A stretch of DNA of 25,679 nucleotides from an uncultured Prevotella sp. (GTDB lineage: Bacteria > Bacteroidota > Bacteroidia > Bacteroidales > Bacteroidaceae): NCBI GenBank assembly GCA_937898715.1, contig CALEKA010000035.1:1-25679 (forward strand), given 5' to 3'. The position numbers and the translations under genes are program-made. This document shows, piece by piece, positions 1-8,067 of this stretch; within the stretch, counting starts at the first letter, position 1; every line of letters starts with the position of its first letter. Below the pieces are notes generated by a model. That model did not search any database. It was not told the DNA's origin and was given only the letters and a program-made list of their open reading frames with translations.

Positions 1-51
1 AGGGCTTACTCGGGACTTGCACCCGTTAGATAATGCTCATGCCGAGCGTAC
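1..51 (-). mobile_element. 5' end of a group II (class C) intron, truncated by window edge
   Basis: Read on the minus strand, the segment begins GTACGCTCGGCATGAGC, continues TCTAACGGGTGCAAGTCCCG, and runs off the window. From memory, this closely follows the 5' end of class C group II introns such as that of Oceanobacillus iheyensis (GUGUGCCCGGCAUGGG, then a GGGUGAGAGUCCCG hairpin). It lies eight bases after the fba terminator stem, in the transcription sense, and class C introns are known to insert behind terminators. The third base is A where GUGYG is usual. The reverse-transcriptase gene and domains V/VI would lie outside the window, so intactness cannot be judged. Confidence 0.68.
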
Positions 52-56
52 TAAAT

Positions 57-91
57 AAAGCCGCCTCAACACGGAAGTTGAGGCGGCTTTT
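57..91 (-). terminator. Intrinsic terminator of fba
   Basis: A perfect 14-bp stem (57-70 with 77-90) encloses a 6-nt loop, 35 bases beyond the fba stop codon. On the minus strand the stem ends in GGCGGCTTT and is followed by ATTTA, so the U-tract is interrupted. The element is nearly symmetrical and could also stop plus-strand transcripts. Confidence 0.85.
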
Positions 92-125
92 AGAATTTAA
101 GATCTGCTATGCAGCAGCTCTGAGA

Positions 126-1136
126 TTAGTCGCAGTTAGCGAGCTTGTTGTCAGAACCGAGCACGTCAGTGATCTTGTGCTTGTACATCTGCTCCATGAG
201 GTCACGTGCAGGACCGCAGTACTTACGGGGATCGAATTCACCCGGTTTGTCGTGGAATACCTTACGTACGGCAGCAGTGAAGGCGAGACGTGAGTCAGAG
301 TCGATGTTGATCTTGCAAACAGCGCTCTTAGCAGCCTTGCGGAGCTGTTCTTCGGGAATACCAACAGCATCGGGGAGCTTACCACCATACTGGTTGATCA
401 TGTCAACATATTCCTGGGGTACTGAAGAAGAACCGTGGAGTACGATGGGGAAACCGGGGAGCTTCTCCATGATGGCGTCGAGGATGTCGAATGCCAAGGG
501 AGGAGGAACGAGCTTGCCAGTCTTCGGGTCACGAGTGCACTGTTCGGGAGTGAACTTGTAAGCACCATGAGAAGTACCGATAGAGATAGCGAGTGAGTCA
601 ACACCAGTCTTAGAAGTAAAGTCGATTACTTCTTCGGGCTTAGTATAGTGGCATACGTCTGAAGAAACTTCGTCTTCAACACCTGCCAATACACCGAGCT
701 CACCTTCTACTGTTACGTCGTACTGGTGAGCGTACTCTACAACCTTCTTAGTGAGGGCGATGTTCTCTTCGTAGGGAAGTGAAGAACCATCGATCATTAC
801 TGAAGAGAAGCCGAGGTCAACGCAGCTCTTGCAGAGTTCGAAGCTATCACCGTGGTCGAGGTGGAGCACGATTTCAGGATGATGGCAACCGAGTTCCTTA
901 GCGTATTCTACAGCGCCTTCAGCCATGTAACGGAGCAAAGTCTCGTTAGCATAGTTGCGGGCACCCTTTGAAACCTGGAGGATTACCGGAGACTTGAGTT
1001 CTGAAGATGCCTTGATGATAGCCTGAAGCTGTTCAAGGTTATTGAAGTTGAAAGCGGGGATTGCATAACCACCGTTGATGGCACGCTTGAACATCTCGCG
1101 AGTGTTCACCAAGCCAAGTTCTTTGTAGTTTACCAT
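126..1136 (-). CDS. fba: Class II fructose-1,6-bisphosphate aldolase
   Basis: This cytoplasmic glycolytic and gluconeogenic enzyme (336 aa) splits fructose-1,6-bisphosphate into dihydroxyacetone phosphate and glyceraldehyde-3-phosphate using a divalent metal. The HLDH motif at residues 92-95 supplies the catalytic Asp94 and metal ligand His95. GTSHG (His190) and LHGSSS (His234) carry the other expected metal ligands and phosphate-binding residues. The start MVNYKELG is preceded by a good Bacteroidota promoter at 1184-1214, so the gene is probably transcribed alone, and it ends in a strong hairpin. The family call is firm; the class II subtype is not resolved. A group II intron end lies directly downstream. 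Confidence 0.96.
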   Translation of the reverse strand: MVNYKELGLVNTREMFKRAINGGYAIPAFNFNNLEQLQAIIKASSELKSPVILQVSKGARNYANETLLRYMAEGAVEYAKELGCHHPEIVLHLDHGDSFELCKSCVDLGFSSVMIDGSSLPYEENIALTKKVVEYAHQYDVTVEGELGVLAGVEDEVSSDVCHYTKPEEVIDFTSKTGVDSLAISIGTSHGAYKFTPEQCTRDPKTGKLVPPPLAFDILDAIMEKLPGFPIVLHGSSSVPQEYVDMINQYGGKLPDAVGIPEEQLRKAAKSAVCKINIDSDSRLAFTAAVRKVFHDKPGEFDPRKYCGPARDLMEQMYKHKITDVLGSDNKLANCD

Positions 1137-1183
1137 AATTGATGAGTAAATTTATATAACTATATGGATTGTATTTCCATGTG

Positions 1184-1214
1184 CAAAAGTACAACAACTT
1201 GCCTTTAAATGCAA
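1184..1214 (-). promoter_or_regulatory. fba promoter (Bacteroidota type)
   Basis: On the minus strand a TTG (1212-1214) is followed after exactly 20 nt by TACTTTTG (1184-1191), which matches the Bacteroidota -7 consensus TAnnTTTG. It sits about 50 nt upstream of the fba start codon. Confidence 0.75.
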
Positions 1215-1292
1215 GTATTTGCCCACAAAAGTGCATGCATGGGGCGTGGCTTTTGCAATGTTTTAGGGTTGTATGTGCTGAAAGAAGCGTCT

Positions 1293-2570
1293 TTACCAAG
1301 CAAAGAGGGGGTAATCTTTCATACGTTCGTTGACTCGCTGACGTACGTTGGCGATTACTTGCTCGTCGGTGGGTGCATTGAGCACTTCCTCTATCATCTC
1401 GGCAATCTCGTCCATAAACGCTTCTTTTGCACCGCGTGTGGTGATGGCAGAGGTGCCGAGGCGAATGCCTGATGTCTGGAATGCGGAACGTGTGTCGAAT
1501 GGCACCATATTCTTATTGACCGTAATGTCGGCTGCTACAAGGGCGCTCTCTGCTACTTTGCCCGTAAGATCGGGATATTTGCCGCGCAGGTCGACGAGCA
1601 TGGAATGATTGTCTGTGCCATTACTTACGATAGTGAAACCGCGCTTCATGAGTTGGTCGGCGAGTCGGGCTGCATTTTTCTTCACTTGCATGGCGTAGGT
1701 CTTAAACTCTGGTTGCAGGGCTTCGCCGAAAGCTACGGCCTTGGCTGCAATGACATGTTCAAGCGGTCCGCCTTGGATGCCAGGAAATACGGCGCTATTG
1801 AGCAATTGACTCATCATCTTCGTTGCGCCCTTGGGAGTCTTCTTTCCCCAGGGATTCTCGAAGTCGTGCTTCATCAAGATCATGCCGCCGCGTGGACCGC
1901 GAAGTGTCTTGTGCGTAGTAGTCGTCACGATGTGAGCGTAGTCTACTGGATTGTCAAGCAGTCCTGCTGCAATGAGTCCTGCGGGGTGTGCCATATCGAC
2001 CATAAAGAGTGCTCCTACTTTGTCGGCAATGGCGCGCATACGAGCATAGTCCCACTCGCGACTGTAGGCTGATCCACCGCCGATGATGAGCTTGGGATGA
2101 TGCTCAAGGGCAAGACGTTCCATCTCGTCATAGTCTACACGGCCTGTCTTGGGGTCGAGATCATAGCCGATGGGATGATAGAGAATGCCGGAAGTGTTGA
2201 CCTTAGAACCATGAGAGAGGTGACCTCCGTGATCAAGGTTGAGTCCCATAAAGGTATCGCCTGGATTGAGGCAGGTGAGCAGTACTGCAGCATTGGCTTG
2301 AGCTCCTGAGTGAGGCTGCACGTTGGCATAGTCTGCACCGAAAAGTTTCTTGGCACGTTCGATAGCCAACGTCTCAGTTTGATCGACGATTTCGCAACCA
2401 CCATAGTAGCGGTGGCCAGGATAGCCTTCGGCATACTTGTTGGTTAGGCATGAACCCATGGCTTGCATTACTTCGTCGCTGACAAAGTTTTCAGAAGCAA
2501 TGAGTTCGATACCGCGGAGCTGACGTTGGTGCTCCTGCTCAATAAGTGAAAAAACTGCTTGGTCTTTCAT
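1293..2570 (-). CDS. glyA: Serine hydroxymethyltransferase
   Basis: This PLP-dependent enzyme (425 aa, normal family length) interconverts serine plus tetrahydrofolate with glycine plus 5,10-methylenetetrahydrofolate, the main source of one-carbon units. Visible motifs are YPGHRYYGG near residues 50-58, VDMAHPAG (Asp191/His194 region) and TTTTHKT, whose Lys221 should form the Schiff base with PLP. The start MKDQAVFSLI aligns with the family N-terminus. It lies 101 nt after the flavin reductase-like gene with a hairpin between them, so separate transcription is possible. No clean terminator was seen before fba. Confidence 0.97.
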   Translation of the reverse strand: MKDQAVFSLIEQEHQRQLRGIELIASENFVSDEVMQAMGSCLTNKYAEGYPGHRYYGGCEIVDQTETLAIERAKKLFGADYANVQPHSGAQANAAVLLTCLNPGDTFMGLNLDHGGHLSHGSKVNTSGILYHPIGYDLDPKTGRVDYDEMERLALEHHPKLIIGGGSAYSREWDYARMRAIADKVGALFMVDMAHPAGLIAAGLLDNPVDYAHIVTTTTHKTLRGPRGGMILMKHDFENPWGKKTPKGATKMMSQLLNSAVFPGIQGGPLEHVIAAKAVAFGEALQPEFKTYAMQVKKNAARLADQLMKRGFTIVSNGTDNHSMLVDLRGKYPDLTGKVAESALVAADITVNKNMVPFDTRSAFQTSGIRLGTSAITTRGAKEAFMDEIAEMIEEVLNAPTDEQVIANVRQRVNERMKDYPLFAW

Positions 2571-2613
2571 AAGTAAAATGGTTTGTGTGGATAGGGTTAT
2601 TATTAGGAAGAAA

Positions 2614-2661
2614 CCTTGCGCCGACTGGATGCACAGATTAAGGTATCAAGTCGGCGCAGGG
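2614..2661 (-). terminator. Hairpin between the flavin reductase-like gene and glyA
   Basis: A 13-bp GC-rich stem (2614-2626 with 2649-2661, one G-T wobble) begins about 10 nt after the flavin reductase-like stop codon. On the minus strand it is followed by TTTCTT rather than a clean U-run, so it may be a weak terminator or an mRNA-processing hairpin. Confidence 0.55.
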
Positions 2662-2671
2662 TAAGATCGAG

Positions 2672-3238
2672 TTATTTCTTCTTTACGGAGAAACCGAAGC
2701 GGCCGATAAAGTCGCCTAAGGCATAGTAAGCTCCATGCAGATAGACGAGTGGGCGGCTGCGATCGAGATGCCATTTGCCTTGCTCGTCAAGAAAACGTTC
2801 ATCAGCTTGTACGTTGACTACTTCTGCAATAAACATGTCGTGTGAGCCAAGGTGGACAATCTCTTTTACTCTGCACTCAATGCTTAGGGGCGATTCTGCT
2901 ACAATCGGTGTGCGTATGGCATGCGATGGGGCAGGGGTGAGGTGCATTTCATCAAACTTGCGGTAGTCGCGTCCGGAGCGTACGCCACACCAATCGGTGG
3001 CTTGGGCTAAGTCCTCTGTAGTGAGATTGATGACGAACTCCATATTGCGCTTGATGATGTCGTAGGAGTAGCGTTCGGGGCGCACGGAGATGTAGCACAT
3101 GGCAGGATTCGTACAAATGGTGCCCGACCATGCTACGGTGAAGAGATTGTATTCTTCAGGACTTGTACCACATGATATGAGTAGTGCTGGAAGTGGGTAA
3201 ATCATGGTGCCAGGCTTCCAGTCCAATTTCTGACTCAT
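2672..3238 (-). CDS. Flavin reductase-like, FMN-binding split-barrel protein
   Basis: The 188-aa protein resembles the flavin reductase-like (FlrA/NimA-like split-barrel) family, small cytoplasmic proteins that bind FMN and pass electrons from it. Family features are the N-terminal PLPALLISCGT strand, FTVAWSGTICTNPAMCYISVRPERYSYD, where FMN phosphate contacts are expected, and the DWCGVRSGRDYRKFDE segment. The start is 8 nt after the pyrI stop, so translation is probably coupled and the gene belongs to the pyrBI transcript. Its partner and substrate cannot be read from sequence; a link to pyrimidine synthesis is suggested only by position. Confidence 0.85.
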   Translation of the reverse strand: MSQKLDWKPGTMIYPLPALLISCGTSPEEYNLFTVAWSGTICTNPAMCYISVRPERYSYDIIKRNMEFVINLTTEDLAQATDWCGVRSGRDYRKFDEMHLTPAPSHAIRTPIVAESPLSIECRVKEIVHLGSHDMFIAEVVNVQADERFLDEQGKWHLDRSRPLVYLHGAYYALGDFIGRFGFSVKKK

Positions 3239-3246
3239 AGCTTCTT

Positions 3247-3708
3247 TTAGACGAGTTTGATAGAGTCGAGCTTCTGCTCTTTCTCACAATATTTACACTG
3301 GATGACGCCTGTCTCGGGGTTGACTACGTGGAAGTGAGTGGGCATGGGCTCATTGTTGGTGATGCACTTAGGATTGGCACACTTGACAATGCCGACAATC
3401 TCTTGCGGAAGGGTGACGCAACGCTTTTCTACTACCTCGTAGTCGCGGATAATGCAGAGCGTTACGTTGGGAGCTACGACACTGAGTATGTTGAGCTCTG
3501 CATCGGTAAAGAACTTGTCAGCAATCTTGATGATGCTCTTGTTGCCCATCTTCTCGCTGGGAAGATTGTAGCCAATCATGACTTGCGACTGAATGTTTTG
3601 ATCTTCCAAATGGAGAAGGCGTACTACTTGAAATAGCTTGTTTGAGGGGATATGGTCGATAACGGTGCCGTTTTGTATGGCGGCTACCATCAGTTCTTGT
3701 CGTTTCAT
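3247..3708 (-). CDS. pyrI: Aspartate carbamoyltransferase regulatory subunit
   Basis: At 153 aa it has the length of the E. coli subunit. PyrI binds nucleotide effectors (CTP/ATP) in its N-terminal domain and docks onto PyrB through a zinc domain. Four cysteines for zinc are present (C110, C115, C138, C141, pattern C-x4-C ... C-x2-C). The N-terminal AIQNGTVIDHIPSNKLFQVV block matches the allosteric domain. It follows pyrB after 97 nt and precedes the flavin reductase-like gene by 8 nt. Its presence implies a PyrB6-PyrI6 type, feedback-regulated enzyme (inference from the family). Confidence 0.96.
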   Translation of the reverse strand: MKRQELMVAAIQNGTVIDHIPSNKLFQVVRLLHLEDQNIQSQVMIGYNLPSEKMGNKSIIKIADKFFTDAELNILSVVAPNVTLCIIRDYEVVEKRCVTLPQEIVGIVKCANPKCITNNEPMPTHFHVVNPETGVIQCKYCEKEQKLDSIKLV

Positions 3709-3805
3709 TGATGGAATATGACTAAATAAGTGTGGGGTATATGAGGGGCTCTTATGAAGGGTGGGGAGACTCTCTTATATAATTAAGACTTTTGCGAAAA
3801 TGAGA

Positions 3806-4738
3806 TTAGAGTTTAACTTCGTCGAGTGTGATGCCGAGTACGTCGCAAATGATGGCTTGACGGGCAAAGAGACCATTATGTGCTTGTTCGAAGTAGTATG
3901 CGTGAGGATCGTTGTCTACGTCGTAAGCAATCTCATTGACACGTGGCAGAGGGTGAAGAATCTTCATGTTGGGACGAGCGTCCTTGAGCATGTCGGCACG
4001 GAGAATGTATACATCCTTTACGCGTTCATACTCCATGAGGTCAGTAAAGCGCTCACGCTGTACGCGTGTCATATAGAGTATGTCGGCTTGGCTAATGACG
4101 TCGGCATTAAAGTCTTCGTGTTCCTCAAATTTGATTCCGTTGGCTTTACAATAGATTTTATATTCTTCGGGCATTGCCAACTCCTTGGGCGCAATGAAAT
4201 GGAAGGTAGGATTGAAGTGGCGCATAGCCATGATTAGCGAGTGGACGGTGCGACCATATTTGAGATCACCTACAAGATAGATGTTTAGATTGTCGAGCGT
4301 TCCCTGTGTCTTGTATATGCTGTAGAGGTCGAGCATAGTCTGTGAGGGGTGCTGATTTGCACCATCGCCAGCATTAACAATAGGTACGGGAGCAACTTCA
4401 CTTGCGTAGCGTGCAGCTCCTTCTAAATAGTGACGCATGACGATGACATCGGCATAGTTGCTTACCATCATGATGGTATCTTTGAGCGTCTCCCCCTTGC
4501 TTGAACTTGTAACCTTGGGGTCGGTGAAGCCGATCACTCGTGCACCCAATCGGTTGGCTGCTGTTTCAAATGAGAGGCGTGTACGGGTGGAGGGTTCAAA
4601 GAAGAGCGTTGCAACGACTTTCCCGTCGAGAATCTTGCGGTTGGGCTGCTTTTCAAACTCTTGTGCCATCTGGATGAGGTACATAATCTTTTCCTTTGAC
4701 AGATTGGCGATGGTTACTAAACTACGATTTTCGCTCAT
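3806..4738 (-). CDS. pyrB: Aspartate carbamoyltransferase catalytic subunit
   Basis: The 310-aa enzyme condenses carbamoyl phosphate with aspartate, the committed step of pyrimidine synthesis. The carbamoyl-phosphate loop FEPSTRTRLSFE is at residues 47-58, the mobile SSSKGETLKD loop at 78-87, HPSQTMLD begins at residue 130, and HPLPRVNEIA is near the C-terminus. All catalytic motifs look intact. It is the first gene of pyrB-pyrI-flavin reductase. The 99 bp before it contains no clear minus-strand promoter or attenuator that I can identify, so its regulation is unresolved. Confidence 0.97.
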   Translation of the reverse strand: MSENRSLVTIANLSKEKIMYLIQMAQEFEKQPNRKILDGKVVATLFFEPSTRTRLSFETAANRLGARVIGFTDPKVTSSSKGETLKDTIMMVSNYADVIVMRHYLEGAARYASEVAPVPIVNAGDGANQHPSQTMLDLYSIYKTQGTLDNLNIYLVGDLKYGRTVHSLIMAMRHFNPTFHFIAPKELAMPEEYKIYCKANGIKFEEHEDFNADVISQADILYMTRVQRERFTDLMEYERVKDVYILRADMLKDARPNMKILHPLPRVNEIAYDVDNDPHAYYFEQAHNGLFARQAIICDVLGITLDEVKL

Positions 4739-4837
4739 GATCTTTATTGTGTGAGAGTTATGGAAATGCTTTTATAATCAGATATGATATTGTGGAGAAT
4801 GTGTTTGCTAATTTTGCATGGAACATGATGTAAATCG

Positions 4838-6160
4838 TCATGAACGCTGAGGCCTATGCCGCGTATCTGATTCTTCAAGATGCTTCAGCAGGTCAGCTAC
4901 AACAAAGCAACTTCCTCCTATATATACAAAGTCTTCTTGAGCTGCATTGGCTATGGCAGCCTCGTAGGCTTCTGCTACTGAAGCGTAGCATTCACCCTTG
5001 AGATGGTAGGTAGAAGCTTGACGTGCTATTTCCACCTCGCTCATTGCGCGCTTTACGGAAGCTCGTGTCCAATAATAATGTGCGGTGGTGGGAAGCATGG
5101 CAAGTACGTGAGTTATGTCCTTGTCTGATGCCATTCCAAACACGATGTGGGTGTGAGCATAACGCTTCGAAATGTCTTGAAGTTGCGAGGAAAGATATTT
5201 CCATCCGCCTGTATTGTGACCCGTGTCGCATATGATAGTCGGATTGTGCCCGATTGTTTGCCATCGCCCTTGGAGTCCGGTCTCTTCACATACGTGCAAG
5301 AACGCATATCGTATATCGTCATGAGATAAATTGAAGGTAGGGGCCAGTATGCTAAAGGCATGAATCAGCGTATTCGTATTCTTTACTTGGCAATCTCCTG
5401 CAAGTTCTCCCTCAAATTCACCTATACTGCGAGTCTGATAAAGCCTTAGTCCATCGGGCAAGACGCTTGAGAACAAAACTTCTTGAGAATCTTCAGCAAA
5501 GACGATCGGCGCATGGACATCTTTAGCTTTATTCTCGAATACGGGACGGGTCTCTGCTGTATATTCTCCTATCACTACGGGCACATCGGACTTAATGATT
5601 CCTGCTTTCTCTGAAGCAATGCTTGTTAAGGTATTACCCAGAAATTGTGTATGGTCAAAACTAATATTCGTAATGATGGAAAGTACGGGATTGATAATAT
5701 TGGTACAATCTAATCGCCCGCCAAGGCCTACTTCAATGACTGCAACATCGACCTTCTCGTCCTTGAAATATTTAAAGGCTAAAGCTGTGGTAAGTTCGAA
5801 GAACGAGGGATGGAGTGGTTCGAAGAATGCACGTTCGTTTTCTACAAAGTCTACGACATATTGCTTCGGCATCATCTTGCCGTTGATGCGAATCCGCTCT
5901 CTGAAATCTACTAAGTGAGGCGACGTATATAAGCCCACACGCAGGCCTTTGCGTTGCAACGCTGCTGCAATGGTGTGAGCACAGCTTCCTTTTCCATTAG
6001 TCCCTGCCACGTGTATGGTCTTGTAGCAAGTGTGAGGATGACCGAAGTGCTTATCTAAAAGATGCGTGTTAGACAAGCCTTCTTTGTATGCATCTCCTCC
6101 TACATTTTGGAAAAGAGGGGCTGAATTGAACAGATATTCTATCGTTTCAGAATAAGTCAT
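4838..6160 (-). CDS. folC: Bifunctional folylpolyglutamate/dihydrofolate synthase
   Basis: The enzyme adds glutamate to dihydropteroate and/or reduced folates. The ATP loop TNGKGS, the TSPHLVDFRERIRING segment and the SFDHTQFLGNTL region are typical of FolC. The open frame extends upstream to 6226, but that start falls inside the dnaJ terminator stem. I therefore place the start at 6160 (MTYSETIEYLFNS), which fits the family N-terminus and gives 440 aa. It is separated from dnaJ by the terminator and ends about 100 nt before pyrB begins. It is functionally adjacent to glyA through folate metabolism, though this may be coincidental. Confidence 0.93.
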   Translation of the reverse strand: MTYSETIEYLFNSAPLFQNVGGDAYKEGLSNTHLLDKHFGHPHTCYKTIHVAGTNGKGSCAHTIAAALQRKGLRVGLYTSPHLVDFRERIRINGKMMPKQYVVDFVENERAFFEPLHPSFFELTTALAFKYFKDEKVDVAVIEVGLGGRLDCTNIINPVLSIITNISFDHTQFLGNTLTSIASEKAGIIKSDVPVVIGEYTAETRPVFENKAKDVHAPIVFAEDSQEVLFSSVLPDGLRLYQTRSIGEFEGELAGDCQVKNTNTLIHAFSILAPTFNLSHDDIRYAFLHVCEETGLQGRWQTIGHNPTIICDTGHNTGGWKYLSSQLQDISKRYAHTHIVFGMASDKDITHVLAMLPTTAHYYWTRASVKRAMSEVEIARQASTYHLKGECYASVAEAYEAAIANAAQEDFVYIGGSCFVVADLLKHLEESDTRHRPQRS

Positions 6161-6205
6161 AGGTGCGTGATAGTACTTCTTTGTATAACGTATCAACAAA
6201 GGTAT

Positions 6206-6254
6206 AAAAAAAAGACGGGTCGGCATACCTAAATGGTATGCTAACTCGTCTTTT
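6206..6254 (-). terminator. Strong intrinsic terminator of grpE-dnaJ
   Basis: A 20-bp imperfect stem (6210-6229 with 6235-6254, loop TAAAT) begins 9 nt past the dnaJ stop. It is followed on the minus strand by eight consecutive T residues. This is the clearest terminator in the window, and it shows that the upstream folC start at 6226 is not used. Confidence 0.93.
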
Positions 6255-6262
6255 AAACAAAA

Positions 6263-7429
6263 TTATTTGTTGAAGTAGTTTCTAAAGGCTCTAAAGATTT
6301 TATTCTTTACACCATCGTTTGGCTGCAAGTTCTTGCTATCTTTAATGCCCTTAAATAGGTCTTTTTCTTTTGAATCAAGCTTCTCTGGAATGTAGACGCT
6401 GATATTTACTACGATATCACCGTGACCGCTTCCGTATCCTTGTACGGCGGGAAGGCCTTTGCCTCGCAGGCGAAGTGCAGTACCGGGCTGTGTGCCTGGT
6501 TCTATTTTGATACGTGCCTTTCCTGTAAGTGTAGGCACTTCTACGGTGTCGCCCAATGTGGCTTGCGAAACAGTGAGGAGCAAATTATAGATTAAGTCCG
6601 TCTCATCACGAATGAAGTCGGGATGAGGAAGCTCTTCGATAATCACCTGTATATCACCAGGCACGCCATTGTGCATTCCAGCATTGCCCTTTCTCGGTAT
6701 GTTGACAACCATGCCTTCGCCTACACCAGCAGGGATGTTGATTTCTACAATCTCTTCACCCTTGACGATGCCATCACCATGGCAATGTGAACATTTGTTC
6801 TTGATGACAGTGCCTTCGCCATGACAAGTGGGGCAGACTTCTTGTGATTGCATCATGCCCAAGATGCTTTGGCGCGTACGTATCACATAGCCTTGTCCGT
6901 GACAAGTGGAGCAAGTCTCAGGCTTGCTGCCTTTCTCGCAGCCAGAGCCACCGCATTCGGGACATGTGATGTCTTTCTTCATCTTGAACTTCTTTGTCAC
7001 GCCTGTGGCAATTTCTTCCAAGGTGAGTTTTACCTTCATTCGCATGTCTGCGCCCTTGTATTGGCGTGGTTGAGCTTGTCCGCCACCGAATCCACTACCG
7101 AATCCACCGAAACCATGACCGCCGAAGATATCACCGAAAGCGCTGAATATATCATTGATATCCATGCCTTGTCCGCCGAATCCTCCAAATCCAGAAGCGC
7201 CATTTACGCCGTCAGCTCCAAACTGGTCATAGCGTGCTCTCTTATCTGGATCACGCAGTACATCGTAAGCTTCAGCTGCTTGCTTAAACTTCTCTTCAGC
7301 TTCTTTGTTACCAGGGTTTCGATCGGGGTGATACTTGATGGCAACCTTCTTGTAAGCTCTTTTTATTTCATCGGCAGAGGCATTGCGCTCTACACCTAAT
7401 ATCTTGTAATAATCTTTTTCGTCAGCCAT
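6263..7429 (-). CDS. dnaJ: Chaperone protein DnaJ
   Basis: This 388-aa Hsp40 co-chaperone stimulates DnaK ATP hydrolysis and delivers unfolded clients. The J domain carries HPD at residues 34-36. A Gly/Phe-rich linker spans about 78-117. Four zinc-finger CxxCxGxG repeats begin at residues 156, 173, 199 and 213, and a C-terminal substrate domain follows. It lies 23 nt after grpE on the same strand and forms a two-gene operon with it, ended by a strong terminator. No CIRCE-like operator was seen, and dnaK is not in the window. Confidence 0.98.
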   Translation of the reverse strand: MADEKDYYKILGVERNASADEIKRAYKKVAIKYHPDRNPGNKEAEEKFKQAAEAYDVLRDPDKRARYDQFGADGVNGASGFGGFGGQGMDINDIFSAFGDIFGGHGFGGFGSGFGGGQAQPRQYKGADMRMKVKLTLEEIATGVTKKFKMKKDITCPECGGSGCEKGSKPETCSTCHGQGYVIRTRQSILGMMQSQEVCPTCHGEGTVIKNKCSHCHGDGIVKGEEIVEINIPAGVGEGMVVNIPRKGNAGMHNGVPGDIQVIIEELPHPDFIRDETDLIYNLLLTVSQATLGDTVEVPTLTGKARIKIEPGTQPGTALRLRGKGLPAVQGYGSGHGDIVVNISVYIPEKLDSKEKDLFKGIKDSKNLQPNDGVKNKIFRAFRNYFNK

Positions 7430-7452
7430 GTGATAGAGTTCTATATAGTGGT

Positions 7453-8013
7453 TTATTGTCCAACTACGACTTTAGCGTGTCGCAACACTTTCTCGTTCAG
7501 GGTGTATCCAGGTTGAACGCAGTCCATGACGTGGTTCTTCTGCTCTTCTTCCTGTGCGGGGATAAGTGCAATGGCTTCATGGAAGTCGGTGTCGAATGGC
7601 TTACCGATGACGTCCATCTTCTGCAGTCCTTGCGCAGCGAGAGTCTTGCTGAGTTTGTCGATGATCAAGTTGACGCCTTCCTTCAGCGTCTTGACATCAT
7701 CGCTTTTCTCAATATTTTGTGCGGCACGATCGAGGTCATCTAAGACGGGTAAGAGCGCACCGAGCACTTTTTCGCCACCATTAAGAATCAGTTCGGTCTT
7801 TTCTTTAAGTGTACGCTTGCGGTAGTTGTCAAATTCTGCCACTTGGCGCAGATATTTGTCCTTCAATTGGGCTATTTCTTCCTGTGCGGCTGCTAATTTG
7901 TCTGCATCAGAAAGTTCTGCTTCTTGCTTAGGCTCGGCAGTAGCTGTATCTTGTTCTGCTTCATGCGCTTCGGCATGCAACTTTTCTTCTTCCTTTTCTT
8001 TCTTATTTGTCAT
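7453..8013 (-). CDS. grpE: Nucleotide exchange factor GrpE
   Basis: GrpE releases ADP from DnaK. The protein has a charged, low-complexity N-terminus, then a long helix (LAAAQEEIAQLKDKYLRQVA), the EFDNYRKRTLKEK motif and a C-terminal beta domain ending in VLRHAKVVVGQ. The frame is open to 8049, but the start at 8013 (MTNKKEKEEE) is preferred, giving about 186 aa, because the extra 12 residues do not resemble GrpE. It is upstream of dnaJ in the same operon. No Shine-Dalgarno sequence is present, which is normal in this phylum. Confidence 0.95.
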   Translation of the reverse strand: MTNKKEKEEEKLHAEAHEAEQDTATAEPKQEAELSDADKLAAAQEEIAQLKDKYLRQVAEFDNYRKRTLKEKTELILNGGEKVLGALLPVLDDLDRAAQNIEKSDDVKTLKEGVNLIIDKLSKTLAAQGLQKMDVIGKPFDTDFHEAIALIPAQEEEQKNHVMDCVQPGYTLNEKVLRHAKVVVGQ

Positions 8014-8067
8014 AATGCTATTGTAATGTTTTGCTTTTAAATATTGCAAAAACTATGCCATGGTGCA

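Noticed and set aside
12..26. tRNA T-arm-like sequence on the minus strand (CGGGTGCAAGTCCCG)
   Set aside because: No acceptor, D or anticodon arms surround it, and the context fits a group II intron 5' region better.
4809..4816. Plus-strand TAATTTTG matching the -7 consensus, pointing into the 3' end of folC
   Set aside because: It would drive only antisense RNA through folC, no plus-strand gene follows, and no supporting -33 element was confirmed.
6161..6226. N-terminal extension of folC
   Set aside because: Its start codon falls within the dnaJ terminator stem; the internal Met at 6160 fits the family.
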